Source: Nitrososphaerota archaeon (lineage in GTDB: Archaea; Thermoproteota; Nitrososphaeria; Nitrososphaerales; Nitrosopumilaceae). Taken from it: a DNA stretch of 32,122 bases. Positions 1 to 5,998 of this stretch are shown here, in pieces (position 1 is the stretch's first letter; the number at the start of each line of letters is the position of its first letter). The stretch spans positions 1 to 32,122 of the forward strand of contig VHBK01000014.1 in the NCBI GenBank assembly GCA_016872015.1, read 5' to 3'. The position numbers and the translations under genes were made by a program. Under the pieces are notes generated by a model. It was not told the origin of the DNA and ran no database searches. It saw only the letters and a program-made list of their open reading frames with translations.

Positions 1-2
1 AT

Positions 3-53
3 TTTGACAACCAAGTGGCAAAACTCATCAAAACGATGAAACAAGGTTTATAA
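3..53 (+). CDS. C-terminal end of an unidentified protein (partial at window edge)
   Basis: The frame starting at base 3 is open to a TAA at 51-53 and gives 16 residues ending in KTMKQGL. The gene begins outside the window. A TATA-like stretch for the next gene (46-54) overlaps this stop codon, as expected in a compact archaeal genome. The fragment is too short to name a family, and it could be a chance open stretch. Confidence 0.35.
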   Translation, partial: FDNQVAKLIKTMKQGL

Positions 54-54
54 G
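46..54 (+). promoter_or_regulatory. TATA-like box for the Rieske/cytochrome b pair
   Basis: The sequence gtttataag lies about 29 bases upstream of the Rieske ATG at 79. That is the spacing expected for an archaeal TATA box driving a leaderless or near-leaderless transcript. No Shine-Dalgarno sequence is visible before the ATG, which supports this. Confidence 0.45.
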
Positions 55-78
55 AAAAGTTTCGAAAAGCAGCTTTGA

Positions 79-687
79 ATGCCGCAAGGGGATAGTATAA
101 AGCCATCTACGCTATCGCGACGAGATTTTCTAAAATTAATGGGTGCCGCAGGAACCGCACTTACATTTGCACCGTTTGTTCCATGGGGCAAATTCATGCC
201 AAACCCTGATAGCGCCAAAATTGAAAAGGTGCCAGTGATTCTACCGGATGGCGGCCAAGCAAACGTTAACACTTTTCCAGCTAACCACGCCGAAGTCATT
301 ACCTATCCAAAAACAGGGGACAGAGTTCTAGACGAGGAGGCATTTAGAAAATGGCAATTTATTCGATTACCAGAAGAACTGGGAGGCGGCAAAAACGATG
401 CCAGCTCGTTTAGGGCTTATAGCATGGTGTGCTTGCATTTGTGGTGCCTCTGGAAATATTGGCCGCAAGAAGGCAGAAAGCGAGGAGAATGCCCATGCCA
501 TGGAAGCATGTACAACCCAATGACTGGAACTGCGTTTGCAGGCCCTGCATCATTGCAAGCAGCACCATCTAACACACTTGCGAATCTAAATCTGGAAGCA
601 GACGCCAAAGGAGATCTTTGGATAATGCCTGCCAAATTTTCACCAGACAAAAATGGAGTAGTAGGATATGGCCGTTTCGTTGAGTAG
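79..687 (+). CDS. Rieske [2Fe-2S] iron-sulfur protein of a cytochrome bc1/b6f-like complex
   Basis: This 202-residue protein oxidizes quinol in the quinol:electron-acceptor complex and passes electrons toward copper proteins outside the membrane. The N-terminus has a twin-arginine motif (S13-R14-R15-D16-F17-L18) followed by a hydrophobic stretch to about residue 35, which indicates Tat export with an uncleaved anchor. Cluster box 1 is C118-L-H120-L-W-C123 and box 2 is C138-P-C140-H141-G-S. Together they supply two Cys and two His iron ligands plus the disulfide cysteines C123 and C140. In box 1, Leu and Trp replace the usual Thr and Gly. The stop overlaps the cytochrome b start by 20 bases, so the two are probably translationally coupled. 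The ATG at 79 places the Tat motif close to the N-terminus. Confidence 0.93.
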   Translation: MPQGDSIKPSTLSRRDFLKLMGAAGTALTFAPFVPWGKFMPNPDSAKIEKVPVILPDGGQANVNTFPANHAEVITYPKTGDRVLDEEAFRKWQFIRLPEELGGGKNDASSFRAYSMVCLHLWCLWKYWPQEGRKRGECPCHGSMYNPMTGTAFAGPASLQAAPSNTLANLNLEADAKGDLWIMPAKFSPDKNGVVGYGRFVE

Positions 688-2125
688 GCGCACAGGCACT
701 GTTGCCTTTTTGTATTGGATTTGGGATGGACTAGAGCGAACTGTCTTTACTGGAGTCAAATTCTCATTCCCATCTAGATTTGTTAGTCCATTTGGGTTTT
801 TGGGAATGCTTACGTTTATTGTATTTGTGATACTGGGAGTTTCCGGCGCATTATTGATGTTCTATTACATGCCAATATTGGACAGAGCGTGGGATAGTGT
901 GGAGAAAATCAATGATGTTGTTCCTTTTGGATTCCACATTAGAAATATTCACTATCATGGCTCCAACGCCATGGTTCTTCTGGCAATACTGCACATGTAC
1001 TATCAATATTTCAGCGGAAGATACAAAATCAGAAACGAGATTCTCTGGGTAACTGGCGTTATATTAGGAACAGTAACCATACTGGAAGCATTCACTGGAT
1101 ACGATATCATATTTAGCGAACGAGCAGAACTCGCAATCAGCATTGCAGCTTCTCTGACTAACTCTATACCAATTGCTGGGCCTACCATACGGGACGCCAT
1201 GTTTGGGTCTGGATTTTCAGACTTTGTGCTTAGGTTCTATGCGCAACATGTGTTTGTCTTGCCCCTTGTGATGCTTGGGCTAATGGCGGTGCACTTTCCG
1301 CGATTCCTGGTATTTGATGTACCAATGGTAATGGCAATTTCTGGCGCTATTCTGATCACAGGAGGTGTGTTCCCAATTGATATGGGATTCAAGTTCGAGC
1401 CCACAGTGCCGCCTGGAATCACCGTTCCGGAATGGTACCTGACAGGACTGTATGCATTTTTGAGGACGCAATACGACAAGTTCGTAACAGGCGTGCTTTG
1501 GCCAGGCCTCTTCATAGGTTCGTTATTGCTCGTGCCGTTCTTTGATAGATACAAGAAATTCTCTTGGAAGGACAGGCCAATGATTACTGCATTTGGAATT
1601 ACTGGAATTGCGCAAATCATGGTTACGACATACTGGGGATTCTACATACCGTCTGACACTACGATTCCTCTAGTCCAAAGACTAGTCATCGACCCAATAT
1701 TCTTCTATCTGGTAATGATTTTGTTAGTGCCGCTAGGGTTTGGCTTTAGCTACATGATGATAAAGATGGCACAAGAAGCAGAACGCAAGGCAAAGCTCAA
1801 CAAAGACAAGGGCCCAAAAAAGGTAGCAGAGATAAACTTGTCCCAGAAATGGATTAACTGGGTCATAATTGGGTTGCTGGTGTTCCAAGTCTATCTAAAC
1901 ATAGCAGCCTATAATGCGGCAATCACTGGCCTGAACAATTTGTCGTTGTTCTTTACAGGCCTAATACTGATTGTATTTGCAGGAATGTTCCATGTGTATA
2001 GATATGGCATGTCTGAGGCAAAGAGGCCTCCACCACCGCCACCAGTGCAGGAACCACAGCTAGAACAAGCGCCGGTACCAGAAACAAAGGAACTTCCAAA
2101 AGAAAAATCGGAAGGCCAGCACTAA
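668..2125 (+). CDS. Cytochrome b (b6/subunit IV-type), quinol-oxidizing complex
   Basis: This 485-residue multi-pass protein carries the two b hemes and the quinol site of the Rieske/cytochrome b complex. Heme ligands are H95 and H109 in one helix (13 residues between) and H204 and H219 in another (14 residues between). The quinol-site P264-E-W-Y267 motif follows. The N-terminal four-helix part and the subunit IV-like part are fused in one chain. Several more membrane segments follow, including ones near residues 390-445. The C-terminal tail is hydrophilic, with six consecutive prolines and a Glu/Pro/Lys-rich end. No cysteine lies in the first membrane segment, so a covalent heme c of the plant b6 type is not indicated. 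The gene overlaps the Rieske gene by 20 bases. Confidence 0.95.
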   Translation: MAVSLSRRTGTVAFLYWIWDGLERTVFTGVKFSFPSRFVSPFGFLGMLTFIVFVILGVSGALLMFYYMPILDRAWDSVEKINDVVPFGFHIRNIHYHGSNAMVLLAILHMYYQYFSGRYKIRNEILWVTGVILGTVTILEAFTGYDIIFSERAELAISIAASLTNSIPIAGPTIRDAMFGSGFSDFVLRFYAQHVFVLPLVMLGLMAVHFPRFLVFDVPMVMAISGAILITGGVFPIDMGFKFEPTVPPGITVPEWYLTGLYAFLRTQYDKFVTGVLWPGLFIGSLLLVPFFDRYKKFSWKDRPMITAFGITGIAQIMVTTYWGFYIPSDTTIPLVQRLVIDPIFFYLVMILLVPLGFGFSYMMIKMAQEAERKAKLNKDKGPKKVAEINLSQKWINWVIIGLLVFQVYLNIAAYNAAITGLNNLSLFFTGLILIVFAGMFHVYRYGMSEAKRPPPPPPVQEPQLEQAPVPETKELPKEKSEGQH

Positions 2126-2134
2126 ACTTATAAG
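2124..2134 (+). promoter_or_regulatory. TATA-like box for the blue copper gene
   Basis: The sequence aaacttataag is centred about 28 bases upstream of the TTG start at 2158. It begins inside the cytochrome b stop codon. The spacing suggests that the copper protein has its own leaderless transcript in addition to any read-through from cytochrome b. Confidence 0.45.
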
Positions 2135-2157
2135 ACTTTTAGCGACCAGCAGAATCG

Positions 2158-2625
2158 TTGAGCAGCAAACCAACATCTAGCCATGCATATGGAATTGGCA
2201 TCATAGCAATGATAGTTGGCGTGTCAATTGGAGTTGGTTACTATCAAATGTATTATCTGCCGGAATCCCTGGCAAAGCCAAAGGTGTCTGAAGAAATTCT
2301 AAACCCTCCAGACAAAATTGAGGTAAAAATGATCAAAGGTTCTGACAGCCCAGAGCAAAAGGACAACTTTGTTCCAAAGCTAATCAACGTCCAGCTAGGA
2401 GTAGATAATCGTGTAATTTGGACAAACGATGATGGAACTCCCCACACAGTCACTCCTGACAAGCCTACTGAGGACTCGTACAGCGGAGAATTTGACTCGC
2501 CAGGCGTTGTAAAGCCAGGAGAGCACTATGAATTCCTCTTCACCGAGGCTGCTGAAATTGACTATCACTGCTCGCCCCACCCATGGATGAAGGGCAAAAT
2601 AGTGGTAACAAAGCAGAGATTCTAG
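2158..2625 (+). CDS. Membrane-anchored blue (type 1) copper protein, plastocyanin-like
   Basis: This 155-residue protein is a probable electron carrier between the Rieske/cytochrome b complex and a terminal oxidase or ammonia oxidation components. It acts outside the membrane. A single hydrophobic segment at residues 10-33 anchors it. The cupredoxin domain follows, with the type 1 ligands H96 (in TPHTVTP) and C138, H141 and M144 (in YHCSPHPWM). The start is TTG at 2158, chosen because it puts the anchor near the N-terminus and lies about 28 bases after a TATA-like box. The gene is 32 bases downstream of cytochrome b. Multiple plastocyanin-like proteins replacing cytochrome c are a known feature of ammonia-oxidizing archaea, and this fits that pattern. 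Confidence 0.93.
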   Translation: MSSKPTSSHAYGIGIIAMIVGVSIGVGYYQMYYLPESLAKPKVSEEILNPPDKIEVKMIKGSDSPEQKDNFVPKLINVQLGVDNRVIWTNDDGTPHTVTPDKPTEDSYSGEFDSPGVVKPGEHYEFLFTEAAEIDYHCSPHPWMKGKIVVTKQRF

Positions 2626-2969
2626 GAAAGACTGGCAAAAACAACATCACTTTCAATTTCTTTGTGTTGCTCTATTATTGATGCGCGAAACTTGATGTCA
2701 TGCTTTTGTACTGGCTCAAAAGTAATCTGTGCAGTAAAATCTGCCTTGTTGTTTGGCATGGACTCTTTGCTGATAAAAAGCCTTGAGCTGCGCTGGGAAA
2801 TTTTTTTGCCATTGTATGACGTAAATAACATCAACTCGTTAGAGCCAAGAATCTGAGTATTAAGCACAATGCTATCATATTTGCCGGAATAATTCACTAG
2901 AATAGTGCCCATGATGTCTGAATTTGGCTTTATGTTTTTGTCTTGAAGAATTATTTCAATGTCTTTCAT
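2622..2969 (-). CDS. Small beta-rich protein, possibly arrestin-like
   Basis: I do not recognise this 115-residue protein. It has no signal peptide or membrane segment. Residues alternate hydrophobic and polar along most of the length, suggesting an all-beta sandwich. The layout of a short strand, a turn with Pro-Asn-Ser, then a strand beginning GTILVNYSG recalls the N-terminal half of arrestin-like domains, but this is a weak pattern inference. The gene is convergent with the blue copper gene: the two stop codons share the palindrome CTAG at 2622-2625. The next gene on this strand upstream is tRNA-Arg, which lies on the other side of a 38-base gap. Confidence 0.72.
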   Translation of the reverse strand: MKDIEIILQDKNIKPNSDIMGTILVNYSGKYDSIVLNTQILGSNELMLFTSYNGKKISQRSSRLFISKESMPNNKADFTAQITFEPVQKHDIKFRASIIEQHKEIESDVVFASLS

Positions 2970-3007
2970 TGTATGCAGCAGGATATGATGTTAAATAATT
3001 TTTTAGG

Positions 3008-3085
3008 TGGCGGGCCAGAAGGGCTTCGATCCCTTGACCACTGGATTAGAAGTCCAGCACTCTATCCATGCTGAGCTACCGGCCC
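3008..3085 (-). tRNA. tRNA-Arg (anticodon TCT), CCA encoded
   Basis: The reverse strand from 3085 to 3011 folds as a 75-base tRNA: acceptor GGGCCGG/CTGGCCC, discriminator G, four-base D stem, anticodon stem CTGGA/TCCAG, loop CTTCTAA and T stem AAGGG/CCCTT. The anticodon TCT reads AGA. Bases 3010-3008 give CCA on the minus strand, so the 3' CCA appears to be genome-encoded. There is no intron. The T loop is ATCGAAG, with A instead of T at position 54. Confidence 0.95.
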
Positions 3086-3120
3086 AAACACCTCAAAATG
3101 AGTTGGCATTTTAAGGGTTT

Positions 3121-3957
3121 TTACAGCCATTTTTTCTGATTTGACTCTCTGATCAGCTTGAAGAGAAATTGCTGGCAGTACCCTGCATATGGACCAAAAT
3201 ATTTTACGATTTGTTGGTGTAAAATTTGGTATTTCTTTTGTGTGATTGTTTTTCCCTCAAAGGAAAATTTGTCTGGGTAATATTCCTGCAGACTGCGAAT
3301 TATCCAGCGGTCCAGCGGAAACGATTCTAGCTTTTCTAGCGAAAACAGCAAAATACAGTCAGCTACCTTGTTTCCAATGCCTAATACTTGCAACAGGGAT
3401 TCTTTTGCGGCGTTATAATCTGCCTTTTTTAGATAGTCAAAATTGATTTGGCCTGTACTGACTAGACTTGATGCCTCTCTTACAAACGGCACTCTGTATC
3501 CCAGGCCGCAGGATGACAACTCTTGATTTGTTGCATTTGCTAATATTTTTGGTTCTGGAAATGTGTAAAATTCTTTATTGTCAAACTTGATTTTTTTGCC
3601 GAACTTTATCGTGATATTTTGTAGGGTTCGCCTGATGTTTTGTATGCTGGAATTAGATGACACAATAAATGAGATATAGCACTGGAACGGGTCCTGACGC
3701 ATTAATCGAAGGCCTTCAAATTCTTTTGTTGCCTTTTTGATTATTTTGTCTTGAGATATTGATTTTATAATTCTCTCAAAATTCTCTTGCTCTCTAAACA
3801 AATCATAATCTTGTTTTTTGTATGATGATACCATACCTGGGTTGGTTTCATCAACAGATAAAACATCAGAGCCATTTACTCCGTACCACTTGGTTCCGAA
3901 TTTTTCCCACAAAAACACTTGGCCGCTATTAATCGTGTGATCTAGATTGATTTGCAT
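3121..3957 (-). CDS. ogg: 8-oxoguanine DNA glycosylase/AP lyase (OGG1 type)
   Basis: This 278-residue protein removes 8-oxoguanine from oxidized DNA and cleaves the abasic site. The order of parts matches the OGG1 family: an N-terminal domain with SGQVFLW, the RQDPFQCYISFIVSSN segment at residues 87-102, then a helix-hairpin-helix GPD region. The catalytic lysine is K197 in LGIGNKVADC and the catalytic aspartate is D216 in SFPLDRW. They are 19 residues apart, as K249 and D268 are in human OGG1. Its ATG shares one base with the stop of the upstream beta-CASP gene (TAATG), so the two are co-transcribed and probably coupled in translation. Confidence 0.93.
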   Translation of the reverse strand: MQINLDHTINSGQVFLWEKFGTKWYGVNGSDVLSVDETNPGMVSSYKKQDYDLFREQENFERIIKSISQDKIIKKATKEFEGLRLMRQDPFQCYISFIVSSNSSIQNIRRTLQNITIKFGKKIKFDNKEFYTFPEPKILANATNQELSSCGLGYRVPFVREASSLVSTGQINFDYLKKADYNAAKESLLQVLGIGNKVADCILLFSLEKLESFPLDRWIIRSLQEYYPDKFSFEGKTITQKKYQILHQQIVKYFGPYAGYCQQFLFKLIRESNQKKWL

Positions 3958-5213
3958 TATACTGATATGACATCGCCCATCTTTGGTGCATGTGCATCAA
4001 AGCCAAAGCGCTCGTTGATTTCCTGTGCAAACTTTGTGCAGGCGTTTCCGTCTCCGTGGACAGTTAGGACCTTTGGATTTCCCTTGATTTTCTTGATTAG
4101 ATCAAAGAGTGCATTTCTATCTGAATGGCCTGAAAACTCGAACTGCCTTACTTGGGCTTCTGCCTTTCGCTCTCTACCTTGAACTGAAATCTTGCCCGTG
4201 TCTAGCAGCCTTCTGCCTGGTGTGCCTTCGCCTTGGTATGATACCAGTGCAATTCCATTTTTCTTATCTAATGCGAGTTCTTGCAGATAAAAGACGGCGT
4301 TTCCGCCAACTAGCATTCCTGCAGGCGATATCACAACACATGGCTCTGCAAGCTCACGCTTTCGCTCTGAATGAGTTCGCACCCAGACTGTGTTTTCTAT
4401 TGCATCGACAAAGACCTCATAATCTCGGAGATATTCTGGATATCGCAGTAACACTTCGTTGACACTTAGCGCCATTCCATCCATAATTATTTTGTGCTTG
4501 AACTTGGCATTTTTTAGAATGCATGCGATTTCCTGGGAGCGCTCTACAGAAAATGCTGGAACAAACAATGTTCCCTTTTGATCCAATATTTCATGTGCAA
4601 ATTCTATGAATTTTTCCTCGGATTCCTTTCTTGGCATCTGTTCTGTTTGTGAATAGGTGCTTTCTGTGATTAGCAGATCAATTTCTCCAATGTCCAAGTC
4701 TGCTTCGCGCAGCATTCTGGAGCCATTTACGTTGATGTCTCCAGTGTAGAAGAGCTTTTTTCCTTCAGATTCTACCAGAACAGTTCCGCCTCCAACCACA
4801 TGGCCTGAATCTCGTAATTCAAATGATGATTTTCCGTGAGTGATTTTTTCACCAAAGCCAATTCGCTTTGCATGCGAATACATCTTGTGGACTTCGGGCA
4901 AGCCAAAGGGATGGGCTTCCTTTTCTAGTCTAAGCATGTCTTCGATTAGAATTCTGCTAAGATCAAATGTCGGCGGAGTCGCGTACACAGGACAAGTACC
5001 ACTAACATACATCAGGGGCACATAGCCGGAATGGTCCAAATGTGCATGTGTTACTATGATAGAATCTACTTCTTTTGGCATTACGTGCATTGGGGCTTGG
5101 AGATTCTTTCCTAGATTTACTCCATAGTCTAATAGGTAATTGGTGTCTTCACAATTTACCAAAAAGCCGGATCTTCCTACCTCGAGGCCGGCCCCCAAAA
5201 CTTTTACTTTCAA
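3957..5213 (-). CDS. Beta-CASP metallo-beta-lactamase ribonuclease (aCPSF2-like, no KH domains)
   Basis: This 418-residue protein belongs to the metallo-beta-lactamase/beta-CASP nucleases that process RNA ends. The zinc-binding motif 2 is H56-A-H58-L-D60-H61, preceded by GVNLG. Later family motifs include LLITESTYS, FSVERSQEIA, a VVISPAGML segment, FSGHSDR and a final TVHGD. The chain starts directly with the nuclease fold, without the N-terminal KH domains of aCPSF1, so it fits the shorter archaeal aCPSF2 or RNase J-like group. The exact substrate and polarity cannot be read from sequence. It leads a two-gene minus-strand unit with the OGG glycosylase. A TATA-like stretch on the minus strand (5238-5247) lies about 27 bases upstream. 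Confidence 0.9.
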   Translation of the reverse strand: MKVKVLGAGLEVGRSGFLVNCEDTNYLLDYGVNLGKNLQAPMHVMPKEVDSIIVTHAHLDHSGYVPLMYVSGTCPVYATPPTFDLSRILIEDMLRLEKEAHPFGLPEVHKMYSHAKRIGFGEKITHGKSSFELRDSGHVVGGGTVLVESEGKKLFYTGDINVNGSRMLREADLDIGEIDLLITESTYSQTEQMPRKESEEKFIEFAHEILDQKGTLFVPAFSVERSQEIACILKNAKFKHKIIMDGMALSVNEVLLRYPEYLRDYEVFVDAIENTVWVRTHSERKRELAEPCVVISPAGMLVGGNAVFYLQELALDKKNGIALVSYQGEGTPGRRLLDTGKISVQGRERKAEAQVRQFEFSGHSDRNALFDLIKKIKGNPKVLTVHGDGNACTKFAQEINERFGFDAHAPKMGDVISV

Positions 5214-5256
5214 GAGCTTGGGATGGTTTTAGGTCTATGTTAAAAGGTTGTCACAA

Positions 5257-5268
5257 GATCGCCCGATC
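5257..5268. repeat. Short inverted repeat between divergent genes
   Basis: GATCG and CGATC are separated by two bases. The pair lies between the beta-CASP gene (minus) and the small Trp-rich gene (plus), about 44 bases upstream of the former. It could be a regulator-binding site. Five-base arms are short enough to occur by chance. Confidence 0.25.
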
Positions 5269-5295
5269 GTTGCGCTAATAATGTAATCTTCAAAA

Positions 5296-5304
5296 GCTTT
5301 AATT
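5296..5304 (+). promoter_or_regulatory. TATA-like box for the 70-residue protein
   Basis: The sequence gctttaatt is centred about 28 bases upstream of the ATG at 5328, which indicates a leaderless transcript. Confidence 0.4.
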
Positions 5305-5327
5305 AGTCAAACCTAAGATCCCCTTTT

Positions 5328-5540
5328 ATGGGTAGAACTTTTGACCAATGGTGGAGTTCAATTCCTGCAGACCTACGCAACAAAACTCGCGCAGGCGATG
5401 AAGGAAACAAACCACTGTTAAACCAAATTAATTGGGTTTGGGTAAAAAATCTGATGGACAAAAGAGCTGACTTGAATCCAAGCGCAGCTGAATTGCTAGA
5501 TTGGGTAACAAGCGGCCAAATCGACGCAATGCGAAAGTAA
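5328..5540 (+). CDS. Small Trp-rich conserved-type protein of unknown function
   Basis: I do not recognise a named domain in this 70-residue protein. It is soluble-looking, with five tryptophans (WW at 8-9, then WVW and a later LLDW). A positively charged patch around DLRNKTRAG precedes a helix ending in IDAMRK. The ATG at 5328 sits at leaderless distance from a TATA-like box, and the coding stretch fills the gap between two other promoters, which makes it a likely real gene. T-rich sequence follows its stop. Confidence 0.75.
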   Translation: MGRTFDQWWSSIPADLRNKTRAGDEGNKPLLNQINWVWVKNLMDKRADLNPSAAELLDWVTSGQIDAMRK

Positions 5541-5553
5541 AAACCATCTGTAT

Positions 5554-5585
5554 ACCTTTTTTATATTTTGAAAATTTTTTGTTTA
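5554..5585 (+). terminator. T-rich stretch downstream of the 70-residue protein gene
   Basis: Two T-rich runs follow the stop at 5540. Archaeal RNA polymerase terminates in oligo-T tracts without needing a hairpin, so this is a plausible terminator. Confidence 0.35.
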
Positions 5586-5608
5586 TTTGATCGCGCATAC
5601 CGATCAAA
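5586..5608. repeat. Perfect 8-base inverted repeat upstream of the ferredoxin promoter
   Basis: TTTGATCG (5586-5593) and CGATCAAA (5601-5608) are perfect reverse complements with a seven-base spacer. The site ends 30 bases before the TATA-like box of the ferredoxin gene and contains the same GATCG core as the repeat at 5257. It could be an operator, or an RNA hairpin at the end of the upstream transcript. Confidence 0.45.
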
Positions 5609-5638
5609 AAATAACGCTGTTGAATAATTCAATCATGG

Positions 5639-5646
5639 TTTAAATA
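5639..5646 (+). promoter_or_regulatory. TATA-like box for the ferredoxin gene
   Basis: The sequence tttaaata lies about 37 bases upstream of the ATG at 5680. It predicts a transcription start near 5668 and a leader of about ten bases. Confidence 0.45.
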
Positions 5647-5679
5647 GTTAGCAGCAACGATTTACATTAAGTGAAATAA

Positions 5680-5982
5680 ATGCCAATAGCAATACTTCCA
5701 GACGTTGACGAACAAAGATGTATTGGCTGCGCACTATGCGTAGAAATCTGTACATCTCTTGGCCCAGACGTACTCCGAGTAAAACCAGTCGAAGGCTGGA
5801 AAAGAGGTAAGGCATTTGTCTTTTACCCAGAAAGATGCATCTCCGACGGAGCATGCATCGGCGTTTGCCCAACAAAGGCAATCTTCTGGATGAGACCAAT
5901 GAACTACACAGCTGGACAACCAGTTCCTCTACACAAGAACGGAGTTTTCGTAAAAGGCTGGGCAGAAGACGCAGGTCTTTAG
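5680..5982 (+). CDS. Two-cluster ferredoxin with an Asp in place of one cluster cysteine
   Basis: This 100-residue protein is a low-potential electron carrier of the cytoplasm. Cluster 1 ligands are C14, C17, C20 and C24 in CIGCALCVEIC. The second motif is C53-I-S-D56-G-A-C59-I-G-V-C63-P, where Asp occupies the position of the second cysteine. This CxxDxxC pattern is that of Pyrococcus furiosus ferredoxin, whose cluster converts between [3Fe-4S] and [4Fe-4S]. A 30-residue C-terminal extension follows. The gene has its own promoter and converges with the tRNA-guanine transglycosylase gene. It could serve carbon-fixation enzymes or the NuoEFG-less complex I further along, but that link is inference. 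Confidence 0.92.
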   Translation: MPIAILPDVDEQRCIGCALCVEICTSLGPDVLRVKPVEGWKRGKAFVFYPERCISDGACIGVCPTKAIFWMRPMNYTAGQPVPLHKNGVFVKGWAEDAGL

Positions 5983-5998
5983 ACCGCTTTCTTTCTTT
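5983..5998 (+). terminator. T-rich region between convergent ferredoxin and tgtA genes
   Basis: The 16 bases between the two stop codons are mostly T and C, and the T-rich run continues into the end of the opposite gene. This suits oligo-T termination of the ferredoxin transcript. Confidence 0.35.
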
